The position numbers were made by a program, and so were the translations under genes. The notes below the pieces were generated by a model. That model was not told the origin of the DNA. It made no database searches and worked only from the letters and a program-made list of their open reading frames with translations. DNA of 64,000 nucleotides from Bradyrhizobium amphicarpaeae (GTDB lineage Bacteria; Pseudomonadota; Alphaproteobacteria; Rhizobiales; Xanthobacteraceae), in contig NZ_CP029426.2 of NCBI RefSeq assembly GCF_002266435.3, forward strand, positions 1 to 64,000, read 5' to 3'. Of the stretch, positions 47,527 through 57,200 are shown in pieces (the first letter of the stretch is position 1; each line of letters begins with the position of its first letter).

Positions 47527-48605
47527 ATCGTCTGCCGGTTGCGCCAGAAAGTCACGACGCGCTCGGCGGTCGCCGGCATCAGGCGCGTGAAGTTCACGCG
47601 CGCGGCCTCGATGTCGGCATCGGCCGGCGTGCGGTGCGGGCCGTACCAGAGCAGGATGAGCGCGCGCACCGTGGGCCAGCCGAGATTCAGCACGCGGCCG
47701 AGGATGAGGATCGGATCGTAGCGATCGCCCGAGATCAGGCGGTCGAGGACCGAGAGGCGAACGCCGGCCATCGCCGAAAGCGAGGCGATCGATTCCTCGT
47801 ATTTGTTTGCCTTGGCGAAGCCGAGCAGCGCGCTCTCGCCGAGATGGCCGTCGCGATGCAACGCCAGCACCGTGCGCTGGGCCGCGGAGAAATCGCGCCG
47901 CGGTCCCGGCGGCCGCGCGGCCTCCTCGATGGCCACCATCGCCCGCTTGATCTCGACCTGGCGCGCGGGATTGACCACGCTGGAGAGCCGACGGCGGATG
48001 ACGTCGAGCGTACCGTCCAGAAGCTGTTTCAGGTTCTCGCCCGAGAGATCATTGCGCTGGCCGACCTTGAGCGTCAGCACGCCGTCGTGCGCCGCACGCT
48101 TGATCAGCTCGGAATAGCTGCCGGGTGAGAACGCTGCGCCGGCATTGCCCGCGGCGCGGCGCACCACGTTGCGATCGCCGCGCTCGACCAGCACGTCGGT
48201 GATGACGGGAGACAGAGCGGGGCGCTCCGTCATCGCCAGCAAATGCCCCTGACCTTTCAACCGCGCAATCTCGACCAGCGCGGCGTCGTCGAGCACCGGG
48301 GAGCGGCGCAGGACCGGACCCGCGACCGCGATTTCGTTTTCGCGCGCAAGCTGATTCACCAGATGCGGCGGCGCATTGTTCAGGTGCGAGAAGCGCTCGG
48401 CCAGGTCGGCGCGCGAGGCAAGCTCCGCATGCGGCACGAGGTCGATCAGGAGATTGTCGAAGAGATCGATGAGTTCGGGACGGAGATTGGCGGCATCCTG
48501 GAAGAACAATTCGGAGATGGCGCGCGCGATATCGCCGCGTCGCCGCGGATCGCCGCGTTTGACGATATCGTCCAGTCCGGGAATGAGCGACGTGGCAACG
48601 GTCAT
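47523..48605 (-). CDS. DUF2336 family protein
   Basis: The product has 360 residues and fits DUF2336, an alphaproteobacterial family of helical, HEAT-like proteins with no known activity. It opens MTVATSLIPGLDDIVKRGDPRRRGDIARAI, split near residue 20, with repeated helical units such as NLRPELIDLFDNLLIDLV and LVERGDRNVVRRAAGNAGAAFS (split). No membrane or signal segment. ATG 48605 is preferred; the frame is open to 48665 with a non-typical N-terminus. It is convergent with trmB and overlaps it by four bases. It is divergent from the rimP-nusA operon across a 373-base gap. Confidence 0.8.
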   Translation of the reverse strand: MTVATSLIPGLDDIVKRGDPRRRGDIARAISELFFQDAANLRPELIDLFDNLLIDLVPHAELASRADLAERFSHLNNAPPHLVNQLARENEIAVAGPVLRRSPVLDDAALVEIARLKGQGHLLAMTERPALSPVITDVLVERGDRNVVRRAAGNAGAAFSPGSYSELIKRAAHDGVLTLKVGQRNDLSGENLKQLLDGTLDVIRRRLSSVVNPARQVEIKRAMVAIEEAARPPGPRRDFSAAQRTVLALHRDGHLGESALLGFAKANKYEESIASLSAMAGVRLSVLDRLISGDRYDPILILGRVLNLGWPTVRALILLWYGPHRTPADADIEAARVNFTRLMPATAERVVTFWRNRQTI

Positions 48606-48978
48606 GTAAGCGTAACTCGAACAGGGCACGCCGCGGGCGCGCCCTTGGTCCAAGCCGCCCCACAATCAGGGAATTTAGCCCTCCGAGGTGAAGGAAGCGT
48701 TAGGCCCGGGACGCCGCGAATCGGGCGCAAAAAGCCTCGTTTGACCAGCGATGGGCCTTGTCCGGAGAGACGGAAAGCGCTATATCAGCGCCAATTCATC
48801 TTCTCATACGATCCGCGTAGTGAGAGTGGGCCCGAAAGGACCCGCTCTTTTTTATTACCCGAACGCGGCTTGGCGGAAGATGCGGCCCGACGCGCTGTCG
48901 GGAAGTTCCGAAGCGGGCTTTGAAATCTTAACCAAGCTTTAACCCAAGCCTTATCCAACGAGCGCCTTGACCCCTGAT
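48606..48978 (+). promoter_or_regulatory. Leader region of the rimP-nusA-infB operon
   Basis: This 373-base gap lies between the divergent DUF2336 and rimP genes. It contains one strong hairpin with a T run at 48822-48853, described separately, about 125 bases before rimP. A 63-codon frame crosses the hairpin (48751-48942), but I do not regard it as a gene. No tRNA is present, unlike the metY leader in E. coli. Confidence 0.5.
48822..48853 (+). terminator. Hairpin with T run in the rimP leader (attenuator candidate)
   Basis: The arms GAGTGGGCCC (48824-48833) and GGACCCGCTC (48838-48847) pair with one C-A mismatch and one G-T pair around a GAAA loop. Six Ts follow (48848-48853). The form is that of an intrinsic terminator, yet it points into rimP with no gene directly upstream on the plus strand. 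Regulated read-through is therefore plausible. Confidence 0.6.
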
Positions 48979-49734
48979 ATGACTGAACCGAGCACTGGTT
49001 CCACGGATGCCGAGTTGCTGGCCGAGCCGAGGCTCGTGGTCGAGCCGGGCGTGGCGGCACGTGTGTCTGCGGTCGCAGGTCCGGTGCTCGAGGGCATGGG
49101 CTACCGGCTGGTGCGGATCCGCATCTCCGGCGAGGCCGGCTGCACCGTGCAGGTCATGGCCGAGCGGCCTGACGGCTCGATGCAGCTTGAGGATTGCGAG
49201 GCGATCTCGCGGGCGTTGTCGCCCGTGCTCGACGTTGCCGATCCCATCGATCGCGCCTATCGGCTGGAAGTTTCCTCGCCGGGGATCGACCGGCCGCTGG
49301 TGCGCCGTTCCGATTTCGAGCGCTATTCCGGCCATCTCGTCAAGATCGACATGGCCGTCGCCCATGAGGGACGCAAGCGGTTCCGCGGCATGCTCGGAGC
49401 CGTCGAGGGCGACCGGGTGCACCTGCGTCGCGACGACGCCAAGGCGAGCGACAATCCCGACGTTCTCCTGACGATGGAAGATATCGGCGAGGCCCGGCTG
49501 GTGCTGACCGACGATCTGATTGCGGAATCCATGCGCCGCGGCAAGGCCGAGGAGCGCCAGATGCGCCGCGATCTCGGGCTCGAGCCGCCGGCGGCACCGC
49601 ACGCGGAAATCAGCGCGAAGATCACCAAGAACACCAGGCCGCAAAAGAAGCCGGCCCCGACCAACACGAAGAAACATCGCCTTGCTGCCGAACGCGCGCG
49701 GCGTGGCGAGATAGAGCCTGACGAAGGAGACTAG
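48979..49734 (+). CDS. rimP: Ribosome maturation factor RimP
   Basis: RimP assists 30S subunit assembly. From ATG 48979 the product has 251 residues. The conserved N-terminal domain includes [21 protein letters not shown] (split near residue 40) and [15 protein letters not shown], then the hallmark [16 protein letters not shown] (about 96-111). The C-terminal extension from about 190 is basic and Ala/Pro-rich, common in rhizobia. TTG 48967 is an alternative start four codons upstream. It begins the rimP-nusA-ylxR-infB transcript; nusA starts three bases after its stop. Confidence 0.93.
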   Translation: MTEPSTGSTDAELLAEPRLVVEPGVAARVSAVAGPVLEGMGYRLVRIRISGEAGCTVQVMAERPDGSMQLEDCEAISRALSPVLDVADPIDRAYRLEVSSPGIDRPLVRRSDFERYSGHLVKIDMAVAHEGRKRFRGMLGAVEGDRVHLRRDDAKASDNPDVLLTMEDIGEARLVLTDDLIAESMRRGKAEERQMRRDLGLEPPAAPHAEISAKITKNTRPQKKPAPTNTKKHRLAAERARRGEIEPDEGD

Positions 49735-49736
49735 CC

Positions 49737-51347
49737 ATGGCAGTCAGCGCCAATCGACTTGAGTTGCTCCAGATCGCCGATGCCGTTGCGCGCGAGAAAT
49801 CGATCGACCGCGGCATCGTCATCGCGGCGATGGAGGATGCCATCGCCAAGGCGGCGCGGGCACGTTACGGCAGCGAAACCGACGTTCACGCCGAGATCGA
49901 CCCGAAGAAGGGCGAGCTGCGGCTGTCGCGCCACATGCTGGTGGTCGAGAAGGTCGAGAACCATTCCAACCAGATCTCGCTGGTGGATGCGCAGCGCGCC
50001 AATCCCGGCGCCCAGGTCGGCGACACCATCGCCGACACCCTGCCGCCGCTGGAATATGGCCGCATCGCCGCGCAGTCCGCCAAGCAGGTCATCGTGCAGA
50101 AGGTGCGCGAGGCCGAGCGCGACCGGCAATATCAGGAATTCAAGGACCGCATCGGTGACATCGTCAACGGCGTCGTCAAGCGCGTCGAATATGGCAGCGT
50201 GATCGTCGATCTCGGCCGTGGCGAAGCCATCATCCGCCGGGACGAGATGCTGCCGCGCGAAGTGTTCCGCAACGGCGACCGCGTCCGCGCCTACATCTTC
50301 GACGTCCGCCGCGAGACCCGTGGCCCGCAGATCTTCCTCTCCCGCACCCACCCGCAATTCATGGCGAAGCTGTTCGCGCAGGAAGTGCCGGAGATCTATG
50401 ACGGCATCGTCGAGATCAAGGCGGTTGCCCGCGATCCAGGCTCGCGCGCGAAAATTGGCGTGATTTCCCGGGATTCTTCGGTCGATCCGGTCGGCGCCTG
50501 CGTCGGTATGCGCGGCTCGCGCGTGCAGGCCGTGGTGAACGAATTGCAGGGCGAGAAGATCGACATCATCCCGTGGTCGCCCGACATCGCGACCTTCGTG
50601 GTCAACGCGCTGGCGCCGGCCGAAGTGTCCAAGGTGGTCATCGACGAAGACCGCGAGCGCATCGAAGTCGTGGTGCCCGACACCAACAACCAGCTCTCGC
50701 TGGCGATCGGCCGCCGCGGCCAGAACGTGCGTCTGGCCTCGCAGCTGACCGGTTGGGACATCGATATCCTGACCGAGCAGGAGGAATCGGAGCGCCGCCA
50801 GGCCGACTTCGAGAACTCCACCCGCGTCTTCATGGAATCGCTCAACGTCGACGAAGTGGTCGGCCAGTTGCTGGCGTCCGAAGGCTTCACCTCGGTCGAG
50901 GAACTCGCCATGGTGGACCTCAAGGAACTCGCCGGCATCGAGGGCTTCGACGAGGAGACCGCGCAGGAACTCCAGAACCGTGCCCGCGAATATCTCGAGC
51001 AGCAGGAAGCGGAGATCGAGGCCCGCCGCAAGGAGCTCGGTGTCGAGGACGCCGTCAAGGACGTGCCCGGCGTCACCTCCAAGATGCTGGTCAAGTTCGG
51101 CGAGAACGACATCAAGACGGTCGAAGATCTTGCCGGCTGCGCCACCGACGATCTGGTCGGCTGGACCGAGCGCAAGGAAGGCGGCGAGCAGACCAAGTTC
51201 CCGGGCGCGCTCGACGGTATCGACATTTCCCGTGACGATGCCGAGACGATGATCATGCAAGCCCGCGTCAAGGCCGGCTGGATCACCGAGGCCGATCTCG
51301 CCAAACCTGCCGAAGAGGCTGAGGCGGCTGAAGATCAGCCGGCTTAA
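49737..51347 (+). CDS. nusA: Transcription termination/antitermination protein NusA
   Basis: NusA binds RNA polymerase and nascent RNA and controls pausing, termination and antitermination. The product has 536 residues: an N-terminal polymerase-binding domain (about 1-130), an S1 domain (about 135-200, with GVVKRVEYGSVIVDLGRGEA), two KH domains (about 225-345, containing RDPGSRAKIGV and GRRGQNVRLASQL), and a C-terminal part with acidic repeats. The last third has helix-hairpin-helix segments near VEELAMVDLKELAGIEGFDE (split). It may autoregulate its operon through the leader hairpin, as in other bacteria; this is inference. Confidence 0.97.
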   Translation: MAVSANRLELLQIADAVAREKSIDRGIVIAAMEDAIAKAARARYGSETDVHAEIDPKKGELRLSRHMLVVEKVENHSNQISLVDAQRANPGAQVGDTIADTLPPLEYGRIAAQSAKQVIVQKVREAERDRQYQEFKDRIGDIVNGVVKRVEYGSVIVDLGRGEAIIRRDEMLPREVFRNGDRVRAYIFDVRRETRGPQIFLSRTHPQFMAKLFAQEVPEIYDGIVEIKAVARDPGSRAKIGVISRDSSVDPVGACVGMRGSRVQAVVNELQGEKIDIIPWSPDIATFVVNALAPAEVSKVVIDEDRERIEVVVPDTNNQLSLAIGRRGQNVRLASQLTGWDIDILTEQEESERRQADFENSTRVFMESLNVDEVVGQLLASEGFTSVEELAMVDLKELAGIEGFDEETAQELQNRAREYLEQQEAEIEARRKELGVEDAVKDVPGVTSKMLVKFGENDIKTVEDLAGCATDDLVGWTERKEGGEQTKFPGALDGIDISRDDAETMIMQARVKAGWITEADLAKPAEEAEAAEDQPA

Positions 51348-51370
51348 GGGCAAAGGAGAATGTCGCCCGG

Positions 51371-52054
51371 ATGCTCGCAGACACTGACCACGATCTCGAT
51401 AATGGACCGCGGACCGAAAGGTCCGCGACCATGCGGATGTGCGCGGTCAGCCGCGAGGTCCGGCCGATCGACGAGCTGATCCGCTTCGTCATTTCGCCGC
51501 AAGGCGACGTCGTTCCGGATCTCAAGCGCAAGCTGCCCGGACGCGGCATGTGGCTCACCGCCTCGCGCGGGGTGGTTGCGGAAGCCGTCCGGCGTCACCA
51601 TTTTGGCAAGGCCTTCAAGCGCGAGTTGCGCATCCCTCAGACGCTTCCTGCCGATATCGAGGCGCTCCTGGTTCGGAGCGTGACGGAAGCCCTTGGGATC
51701 GCCGCCAAGGCCGGCCAGGTCGTGGCCGGCTTCGGCAAGGTCGAGAGCGCCCTTCGGGAAGGCACGGCCGAGGTCCTGATCCACGCCAGCGACGGGGCCG
51801 CGGACGGAATCCGCAAATTGGACATGCTGGCGCGTCAAAATGCCGGAAATCGCGGCGCCAAGCCGCAGATTACCGTCGTCACGGCGCTGAAATCGTTAGA
51901 ATTGGATTTGGCACTGACCCGGTCAAATGTGATACATGCTGCCCTGCTCGCGGGCCCGGCGAGCAAGTCATTCCTGTCACGTAGCCAGATGCTGGTCCGA
52001 TACCGGATGGCGGACGCTGACAAGACTGCCGAAAAGCCCGGCCAGGATTTCTGA
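51371..52054 (+). CDS. YlxR-type RNA-binding protein fused to an L7Ae-like domain
   Basis: The product has 227 residues. The N-terminal half (about 20-95) is a DUF448/YlxR domain, with MRMCAVSREVRPIDELIRFV in place of the common RxCxxxR start and LPGRGMWLTAS as its core. The C-terminal half (about 100-190) resembles the L7Ae/YlxQ RNA-binding fold (SVTEALGIAAKAGQVVAGFGKVE, split near 118). Its place between nusA and infB is standard for ylxR, and the fusion is usual in alphaproteobacteria. Reported roles of YlxR in other bacteria include RNA processing. It starts 24 bases after nusA. Confidence 0.88.
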   Translation: MLADTDHDLDNGPRTERSATMRMCAVSREVRPIDELIRFVISPQGDVVPDLKRKLPGRGMWLTASRGVVAEAVRRHHFGKAFKRELRIPQTLPADIEALLVRSVTEALGIAAKAGQVVAGFGKVESALREGTAEVLIHASDGAADGIRKLDMLARQNAGNRGAKPQITVVTALKSLELDLALTRSNVIHAALLAGPASKSFLSRSQMLVRYRMADADKTAEKPGQDF

Positions 52055-52123
52055 GAGATACGACGACCCGATTGGACGGTGCGGCAACGCACAACACTGA
52101 TAAATCAGGATTAGGACTGCTGA

Positions 52124-54832
52124 ATGGTTGATACCAAGACCCCTGACGACAAAAAGCTGAGCGTTCCGAGCAAGACGCTATCGCTCAAGCCGCGCGTCGA
52201 AACGGGCACTGTCCGCCAGAGCTTCAGCCACGGCCGCAGCAAGCAGGTCGTGGTCGAGAAGCGCGGCAAGCGCCGCGTCGACGGCAGTGCCGAACCGCAG
52301 GCTCCCACGGTTGTCGCGAGGCCGGCGCCGGCCGCGCCAACGCCGACGCCCGCTCCGTCGCGCCCGGCTCCGCCGCGCAACGCCGGATCCGGCGTGGTGC
52401 TGCGCACGCTGACCGAGGACGAACGTTCCGCCCGCGCCAGCGCGCTGGCCGATGCCAAGGTGCGCGAAGTCGAAGAGCGCCGCCAGGCCGAGGAAGAGGC
52501 CCAGCGCCGCGCTGTTCGCGAAGCCGCTGAACGCATCGAGCGCGAAGCGGCCGAATCCCGCCGCAAGGCCGAGGAAGAGCGTCACCGTCACGAGGACGAA
52601 GCCAAGCGCAAGGCGGAGACCGAGGCCAAGAAGCGTTTCGGCGAAGGCGAGCAGCCGGCATCCGCGCCGCGCCCCGCAGCCGCCGCCCCTGCCGCTGCGG
52701 CGCCGCGCCCCGGCGCCCCCGCAGCGCGCCCCGGCACCACCACGGCACGCCCGGGAACGTCGACCGCGCGTCCCGGAACGACCACGGCGAGACCGACAGG
52801 TGGCCCGTTGGGCCGCGCGCCCGCGGTTGCTGCCGGCCCGGACGAGGACGATGGTCCGCGCCAGATCCGCCGCGGTCCCGGCGGCGCCGCGCGTCCCGTG
52901 GTCGCCCCGAAGCCCACCCACAAGCCCGGCCCGCAGAAGGAGCGCGGCCGCCTGACGGTCGTCACCGCATTCAATGCCGACGACGTGCGCGAGCGCTCGA
53001 TCGCATCGTTCCGCCGCCGCACCCAGCGCCTGAAGGGCCATGCCGCGAACGAGCCGAAGGAAAAGCTGATCCGCGAAGTGGTCATTCCGGAAGCGATCAC
53101 GATCCAGGAACTCGCCAACCGCATGTCCGAGCGCGCGGTGGAAATCATCCGCATGCTGATGAAGCAGGGGGCGATCCACAAGATCACCGACGTGATCGAC
53201 GCCGACACCGCGCAGCTGATCGCCGAAGAGCTCGGCCACACCGTCAAGCGCGTTGCCGCGTCCGACGTCGAAGAAGGCCTGTTCGACGCCACCGACGATT
53301 CGACCGACACCGAGACGCGTTCGCCTGTGGTGACCGTGATGGGCCACGTCGACCATGGCAAGACCTCGCTGCTCGACGCGCTCCGTCATGCCAACGTGGT
53401 CTCCGGCGAAGCCGGCGGCATCACCCAGCATATCGGCGCCTATCAGGTGCTGTCGCCTGAAAGCGGCAAGAAGATCACCTTCATCGACACGCCCGGCCAC
53501 GCCGCGTTCACCGCGATGCGCGCCCGCGGCGCCAAGGTCACCGACATCGTCGTGCTGGTGGTCGCGGCCGATGACGGCGTCATGCCGCAGACGGTCGAAG
53601 CCATCAACCACGCCAAGGCGGCGCGGGTGCCGATCATCGTTGCCATCAACAAGATCGACAAGCCCGACGCCAAGCCCGAGCGCGTTCGCACCGAGCTGCT
53701 CCAGCACGAGGTGCAGGTCGAATCGTTCGGCGGCGATGTCGTCGACGTCGAAGTGTCCGCCAAGAACAAGACCAATCTCGACAAGCTGCTCGAGATGATC
53801 GCGCTCCAGGCCGATATCCTCGACCTCAAGACCAATTCGGAACGGCCGGCCGAGGGCACCGTGATCGAAGCGAAGCTCGATCGCGGCCGCGGTCCGGTCG
53901 CGACCGTGCTGGTCCAGCGCGGCACGCTGCGGGTCGGCGACATCATCGTCGCCGGCGCCGAGATGGGCCGCGTCCGCGCGCTGATCTCGGATCAGGGCGA
54001 GACCGTCCAGGAAGCAGGTCCGTCGGTGCCGGTCGAAGTGCTCGGCTTCAACGGTCCGCCGGAAGCCGGCGATCGTCTCGCCGTGGTCGAGAACGAAGCC
54101 CGCGCCCGCCAGGTCACGAGCTACCGTGCCCACCAGAAGCGCGAGAACGCGGCTGCCTCGATCTCCGGCATGCGCGGCTCGCTCGAGCAGATGATGTCGC
54201 AATTGAAGACCGCGGGCCGCAAGGAATTCCCGCTGATCATCAAGGCCGACGTGCAGGGCTCGCTGGAAGCGATCCTCGGCTCGCTGGAGAAGCTCGGCAC
54301 CGACGAAGTCGCCGCCCGCATCCTGCATGCCGGCGTCGGCGGCATCTCGGAATCCGACGTGACGCTGGCCGAAGGCTTCAACGCCGCGATCATCGGCTTC
54401 TCGGTGCGAGCCAACAAGGAGGCCGCTGCGGCCGCCAAGCGCAACGGCATCGAGATCCGCTACTACAACATCATCTACGACCTCGTGGACGACGTGAAGA
54501 AGGCGATGAGCGGCCTGCTCGCGCCGACCTTGCGCGAAACCATGCTCGGCAATGCCTCCATCCTGGAGATCTTCAACATCTCCAAGGTCGGCAAGGTCGC
54601 CGGCTGCCGCGTCACCGACGGCACCGTGGAACGCGGCGCCAATGTGCGCCTGATCCGCGACAACGTCGTCGTGCACGAAGGCAAGCTGTCGACGCTGAAG
54701 CGCTTCAAGGACGAAGTGAAGGAAGTCCAGTCCGGTCAGGAATGCGGCATGGCCTTCGAGAACTACCACGACATGCGTGCCGGTGACGTAATCGAGTGTT
54801 ACCGCGTAGAGACGATCCAGCGCTCCCTGTAA
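52124..54832 (+). CDS. infB: Translation initiation factor IF-2
   Basis: IF-2 is the GTPase that brings fMet-tRNA to the 30S subunit. The product has 902 residues. A long N-terminal region (about 1-320) is rich in Ala, Pro, Arg and Glu. It has a charged helical stretch at 110-175 and a short tandem repeat near 201-221. The IF2_N domain precedes the GTPase domain: G1 GHVDHGKTS (about 406-414), G3 DTPGHAAF and G4 NKID. Domains II, III and IV follow, with [11 protein letters not shown] in the third. It starts 69 bases after the ylxR-type gene. Two hairpins lie after its stop. Confidence 0.97.
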   Translation: MVDTKTPDDKKLSVPSKTLSLKPRVETGTVRQSFSHGRSKQVVVEKRGKRRVDGSAEPQAPTVVARPAPAAPTPTPAPSRPAPPRNAGSGVVLRTLTEDERSARASALADAKVREVEERRQAEEEAQRRAVREAAERIEREAAESRRKAEEERHRHEDEAKRKAETEAKKRFGEGEQPASAPRPAAAAPAAAAPRPGAPAARPGTTTARPGTSTARPGTTTARPTGGPLGRAPAVAAGPDEDDGPRQIRRGPGGAARPVVAPKPTHKPGPQKERGRLTVVTAFNADDVRERSIASFRRRTQRLKGHAANEPKEKLIREVVIPEAITIQELANRMSERAVEIIRMLMKQGAIHKITDVIDADTAQLIAEELGHTVKRVAASDVEEGLFDATDDSTDTETRSPVVTVMGHVDHGKTSLLDALRHANVVSGEAGGITQHIGAYQVLSPESGKKITFIDTPGHAAFTAMRARGAKVTDIVVLVVAADDGVMPQTVEAINHAKAARVPIIVAINKIDKPDAKPERVRTELLQHEVQVESFGGDVVDVEVSAKNKTNLDKLLEMIALQADILDLKTNSERPAEGTVIEAKLDRGRGPVATVLVQRGTLRVGDIIVAGAEMGRVRALISDQGETVQEAGPSVPVEVLGFNGPPEAGDRLAVVENEARARQVTSYRAHQKRENAAASISGMRGSLEQMMSQLKTAGRKEFPLIIKADVQGSLEAILGSLEKLGTDEVAARILHAGVGGISESDVTLAEGFNAAIIGFSVRANKEAAAAAKRNGIEIRYYNIIYDLVDDVKKAMSGLLAPTLRETMLGNASILEIFNISKVGKVAGCRVTDGTVERGANVRLIRDNVVVHEGKLSTLKRFKDEVKEVQSGQECGMAFENYHDMRAGDVIECYRVETIQRSL
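52724..52786 (+). repeat. Tandem 21-base repeat inside infB
   Basis: Three consecutive 21-base units encode [14 protein letters not shown] and ARPGTTT (residues 201-221), followed by a partial unit ARPT. They lie in the disordered linker of IF-2, where length variation is tolerated. The units are diverged at third codon positions, so the repeat is not freshly expanded. Confidence 0.75.
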
Positions 54833-54888
54833 GTCCAAATCTTACCGAAGCGTCCGGATCTTTTTGAGCTGAAAATTGCGGGAGTGCG

Positions 54889-54968
54889 ATGGCCGGATCT
54901 TTCCGGCCATCCACCCCTCTTCGTTTCAACAGGACAAATGACAATGCCCGTGTCCCAAACACGGGCAT
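54889..54968 (+). other. Two hairpins in the infB-rbfA gap
   Basis: The first is ATGGCCGG (54889-54896), a six-base loop, and CCGGCCAT (54903-54910), a perfect 8-base-pair stem. The second is ATGCCCGTGT (54944-54953), loop CCCAA, and ACACGGGCAT (54959-54968), a perfect 10-base-pair stem. Neither has a T run. They occupy most of the 155-base gap and are candidates for mRNA processing or stabilising structures. Confidence 0.6.
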
Positions 54969-54987
54969 GACGAGGTGATTTTCGAGA

Positions 54988-55422
54988 ATGCCACGCCATC
55001 ATCAGAAGAAGAGTTCCGCACCCGGCGGAGGTTCGCAACGCCAGTTGCGCGTCGGCGAGCAGGTTCGCCACGCGATGGCCGAGATTCTGGCGCAAGGCAA
55101 CGTGCATGATGACGACCTCGAAGGTCACATCATCACCGTGCCGGAGGTGCGGATGTCGCCCGACCTGAAGCTCGCAACAGTTTACGTTATGCCGCTCGGT
55201 GGCCGTGACACCGAGGTCGTCATCGCTGCGCTCGAGCGCAACAAGAAGTTCCTGCGCGGCGAGGTCGCGCATCGCGTTAACTTGAAATTTGCACCTGATC
55301 TTCGTTTCCGCGTCGACGAACGATTCGACGAAGCGGAACGGATCGAGAAGCTTTTGCGAACACCTGCGGTGCAAAAAGATCTGGAACAGGATCCGGACAC
55401 GGATCGGGAAGAAGAACGATGA
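54988..55422 (+). CDS. rbfA: Ribosome-binding factor A
   Basis: RbfA is a KH-type factor for late 30S maturation and 16S 5'-end processing. The product has 144 residues. The family core [17 protein letters not shown] (about 19-35) is present, then [20 protein letters not shown] (about 53-72) and the C-terminal [19 protein letters not shown] (about 107-125). Both ends are charged. ATG 54988 is the only reasonable start. Its stop overlaps truB by four bases. Confidence 0.95.
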   Translation: MPRHHQKKSSAPGGGSQRQLRVGEQVRHAMAEILAQGNVHDDDLEGHIITVPEVRMSPDLKLATVYVMPLGGRDTEVVIAALERNKKFLRGEVAHRVNLKFAPDLRFRVDERFDEAERIEKLLRTPAVQKDLEQDPDTDREEER

Positions 55423-56555
55423 CGATGGACCCGGCTCACGACACGATCAGCGGCGAACAGGCCGATCAGCGCGACGTGCAGAAAAATAATTTTGCGGACG
55501 ATAATTTTGCGGGCTCGGGCGGCGGTTCGCAGCCGCACCAGGAGCCGCGCCGCGTCAACAACGATCCGCGCGCCAACACCAGGCAGAAGGGCAACCAGGT
55601 CCGCCGCGACCGGCGCGACGTCCATGGCTGGGTCGTGCTCGACAAGCCGATCGGGATGACATCGACGCAAGCCGTGGCCGTGCTCAAGCGCCTGTTCAAT
55701 GCCAAGCGCGCCGGACACGCCGGAACGCTGGATCCGCTCGCCTCCGGGGGCCTGCCGATCGCGCTCGGGGAAGCCACCAAGACCGTTCCCTTCGTCATGG
55801 ACGGCCGCAAGCGCTACCAGTTCACGGTGTGCTGGGGTGAGGAGCGCGACACCGACGACATCGAGGGCCGGGTCACCGCGACCTCCGACCAGCGCCCGAC
55901 CCGCGAGGCCATCCTGGCCCTGTTGCCCCGCTTCACCGGGGTAATCGAGCAGATTCCGCCGCGTTATTCCGCGATCAAGGTCCAGGGCGAGCGCGCCTAT
56001 GATCTCGCCCGCGACGGCGAAATCGTGGAACTGGCGGCCCGTCCGGTCGAGATTCACCATTTAACCCTTGTGGATCAACCGGATAACGACCACGCCGTGT
56101 TCGAGGCCGAATGCGGCAAGGGCACCTATGTCCGGGCACTGGCCCGCGATATGGGCCGGATTCTCGGCACTTTCGGCCATATCTGCGCGCTCAGGCGGAC
56201 CCTGGTCGGCCCATTTGGCGAAAACGACATGATTCCACTGGATCAGCTGGAGGCTTTGTGCGATAGAGCCGCGTCCGGCGAGGGTAGCCTCGCGGACGCG
56301 CTTATGCCCGTTGAGACCGCGCTGGACGACATCCCGGCACTGGCCGTCACTCGGGCTGATGCGGCAAGGCTCCATCGGGGCCAAGCCGTTTTATTGCGCG
56401 GACGGGATGCGCCCATTAGTAGCGGCACAGTCTATGTCACGGTGGCAGGCCGCCTTTTGGCGCTTGCCGAAGTCGGCAATGGCGAAATCATCCCCAAGCG
56501 TGTGTTCAACCTGACCGGCTTGACTGCCTCAACCGGTCGCAACGAGAGAAATTGA
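55419..56555 (+). CDS. truB: tRNA pseudouridine(55) synthase TruB
   Basis: TruB makes the pseudouridine at position 55 of the tRNA T loop. The product has 378 residues, with an extra N-terminal stretch of about 65 residues rich in Asp, Asn and Gln ahead of the catalytic domain. The core starts [17 protein letters not shown] (about 70-86), and the catalytic Asp is in [23 protein letters not shown] (split near 106). A conserved [16 protein letters not shown] follows near 186-201. ATG 55419 overlaps the rbfA stop; ATG 55425 is an alternative. rpsO follows two bases after the stop. Confidence 0.95.
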   Translation: MTMDPAHDTISGEQADQRDVQKNNFADDNFAGSGGGSQPHQEPRRVNNDPRANTRQKGNQVRRDRRDVHGWVVLDKPIGMTSTQAVAVLKRLFNAKRAGHAGTLDPLASGGLPIALGEATKTVPFVMDGRKRYQFTVCWGEERDTDDIEGRVTATSDQRPTREAILALLPRFTGVIEQIPPRYSAIKVQGERAYDLARDGEIVELAARPVEIHHLTLVDQPDNDHAVFEAECGKGTYVRALARDMGRILGTFGHICALRRTLVGPFGENDMIPLDQLEALCDRAASGEGSLADALMPVETALDDIPALAVTRADAARLHRGQAVLLRGRDAPISSGTVYVTVAGRLLALAEVGNGEIIPKRVFNLTGLTASTGRNERN

Positions 56556-56557
56556 CG

Positions 56558-56827
56558 ATGTCGATTGCCGCAGAACGCAAAGCGGAAGTCATCAAGACGA
56601 ATGCCAACAAGGCCGGCGACACCGGCTCGCCGGAGGTTCAGGTCGCGATCCTGTCGGAACGCATCAACAACCTCACCAACCATTTCAAGACGCACGTGAA
56701 GGACAACCATTCGCGTCGCGGCCTCTTGAAGCTGGTCTCGACCCGCCGCTCGCTGCTCGACTATCTCAAGAAGCGGGACGAGTCGCGTTACAAGGCGCTG
56801 CTCGAGAAGCACAACATTCGTCGTTAA
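56558..56827 (+). CDS. rpsO: 30S ribosomal protein S15
   Basis: S15 is a primary 16S rRNA-binding protein. The product has 89 residues, the universal length. The core [19 protein letters not shown] (about 22-40) and [20 protein letters not shown] (about 50-69) are highly conserved. ATG 56558 is chosen over TTG 56552 because it gives the canonical [12 protein letters not shown]. It is followed by a strong intrinsic terminator, and then by pnp with its own leader. Confidence 0.97.
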   Translation: MSIAAERKAEVIKTNANKAGDTGSPEVQVAILSERINNLTNHFKTHVKDNHSRRGLLKLVSTRRSLLDYLKKRDESRYKALLEKHNIRR

Positions 56828-56834
56828 GAGTTCT

Positions 56835-56858
56835 TGCGCGCGCCAGTGGCGCGCGTTT
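56835..56858 (+). terminator. Intrinsic terminator after rpsO
   Basis: The stem GCGCGCGCC (56835-56843) and GGCGCGCGT (56847-56855) has a three-base AGT loop, and a T run TTTT occupies 56855-56858. It lies eight bases after the rpsO stop. It probably ends the rimP-rpsO transcript, in full or in part, ahead of pnp. Confidence 0.8.
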
Positions 56859-57081
56859 TCGTACGTGGTTTCGAACGAAAGCGCTTATTTCAAGCTTTTT
56901 GATCGAAGTTGCGCGCACGTCGGATGCAAGCCGTTGACGGCCAGCATCCGGGCACGAAGAGCGAAGATCGCAATGCGCGTGTTCGCATTCGTGCCGACTG
57001 ACAGTCCAGCAGCAATCCGGCGGCTGGGCACAACGGGCAAGGCGCCCGTATGACCCGAAAGGATGGACGCCATCCGAAATC

Positions 57082-57157
57082 CAAAAACCATGGCAGGATC
57101 GCAGGACGCTGATCGCCCGCTTCGATCAACGTCCCGCAATCTTGCGCATGGTTTTTG
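57082..57157 (+). promoter_or_regulatory. Long stem-loop in the pnp leader
   Basis: A 76-base hairpin: the outer arms CAAAAACCATG (57082-57092) and CATGGTTTTTG (57147-57157) are perfect. The inner arms continue to GATCG (57111-57115) and CGATC (57123-57127) around a seven-base loop, with a few mismatches and one single-base bulge. More T residues follow to 57162. It lies 50 bases before pnp. In E. coli, PNPase represses itself after RNase III cuts a leader stem; this structure suits that role. The rest of the 379-base gap (56859-57081) shows only a short dyad near 57061-57075. Confidence 0.65.
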
Positions 57158-57174
57158 TTTTTCGAGAGCCGTCC

Positions 57175-57200
57175 CTTCTTTCGAGAACCCATGAAAGAAG
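57175..57200 (+). promoter_or_regulatory. Hairpin covering the pnp ribosome-binding region
   Basis: The arms CTTCTTTC (57175-57182) and GAAAGAAG (57193-57200) are perfect inverted repeats with a ten-base loop. The right arm is the purine-rich stretch that should act as the ribosome-binding site for the ATG at 57207. Pairing would hide it. Confidence 0.5.

Noticed and set aside
48751..48942. A 63-codon frame in the rimP leader
   Set aside because: It runs through the hairpin and T run, has no ribosome site, and its product shows no conserved-looking features.
48606..48978. A tRNA gene in the rimP leader, as with metY in E. coli
   Set aside because: No cloverleaf, T-loop GTTCGA-type motif or CCA-adjacent acceptor stem can be formed; only the terminator-like hairpin is present.
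52178..54838. An 886-codon open frame antisense to infB
   Set aside because: Antisense shadow; composition is typical of reversed GC-rich codons.
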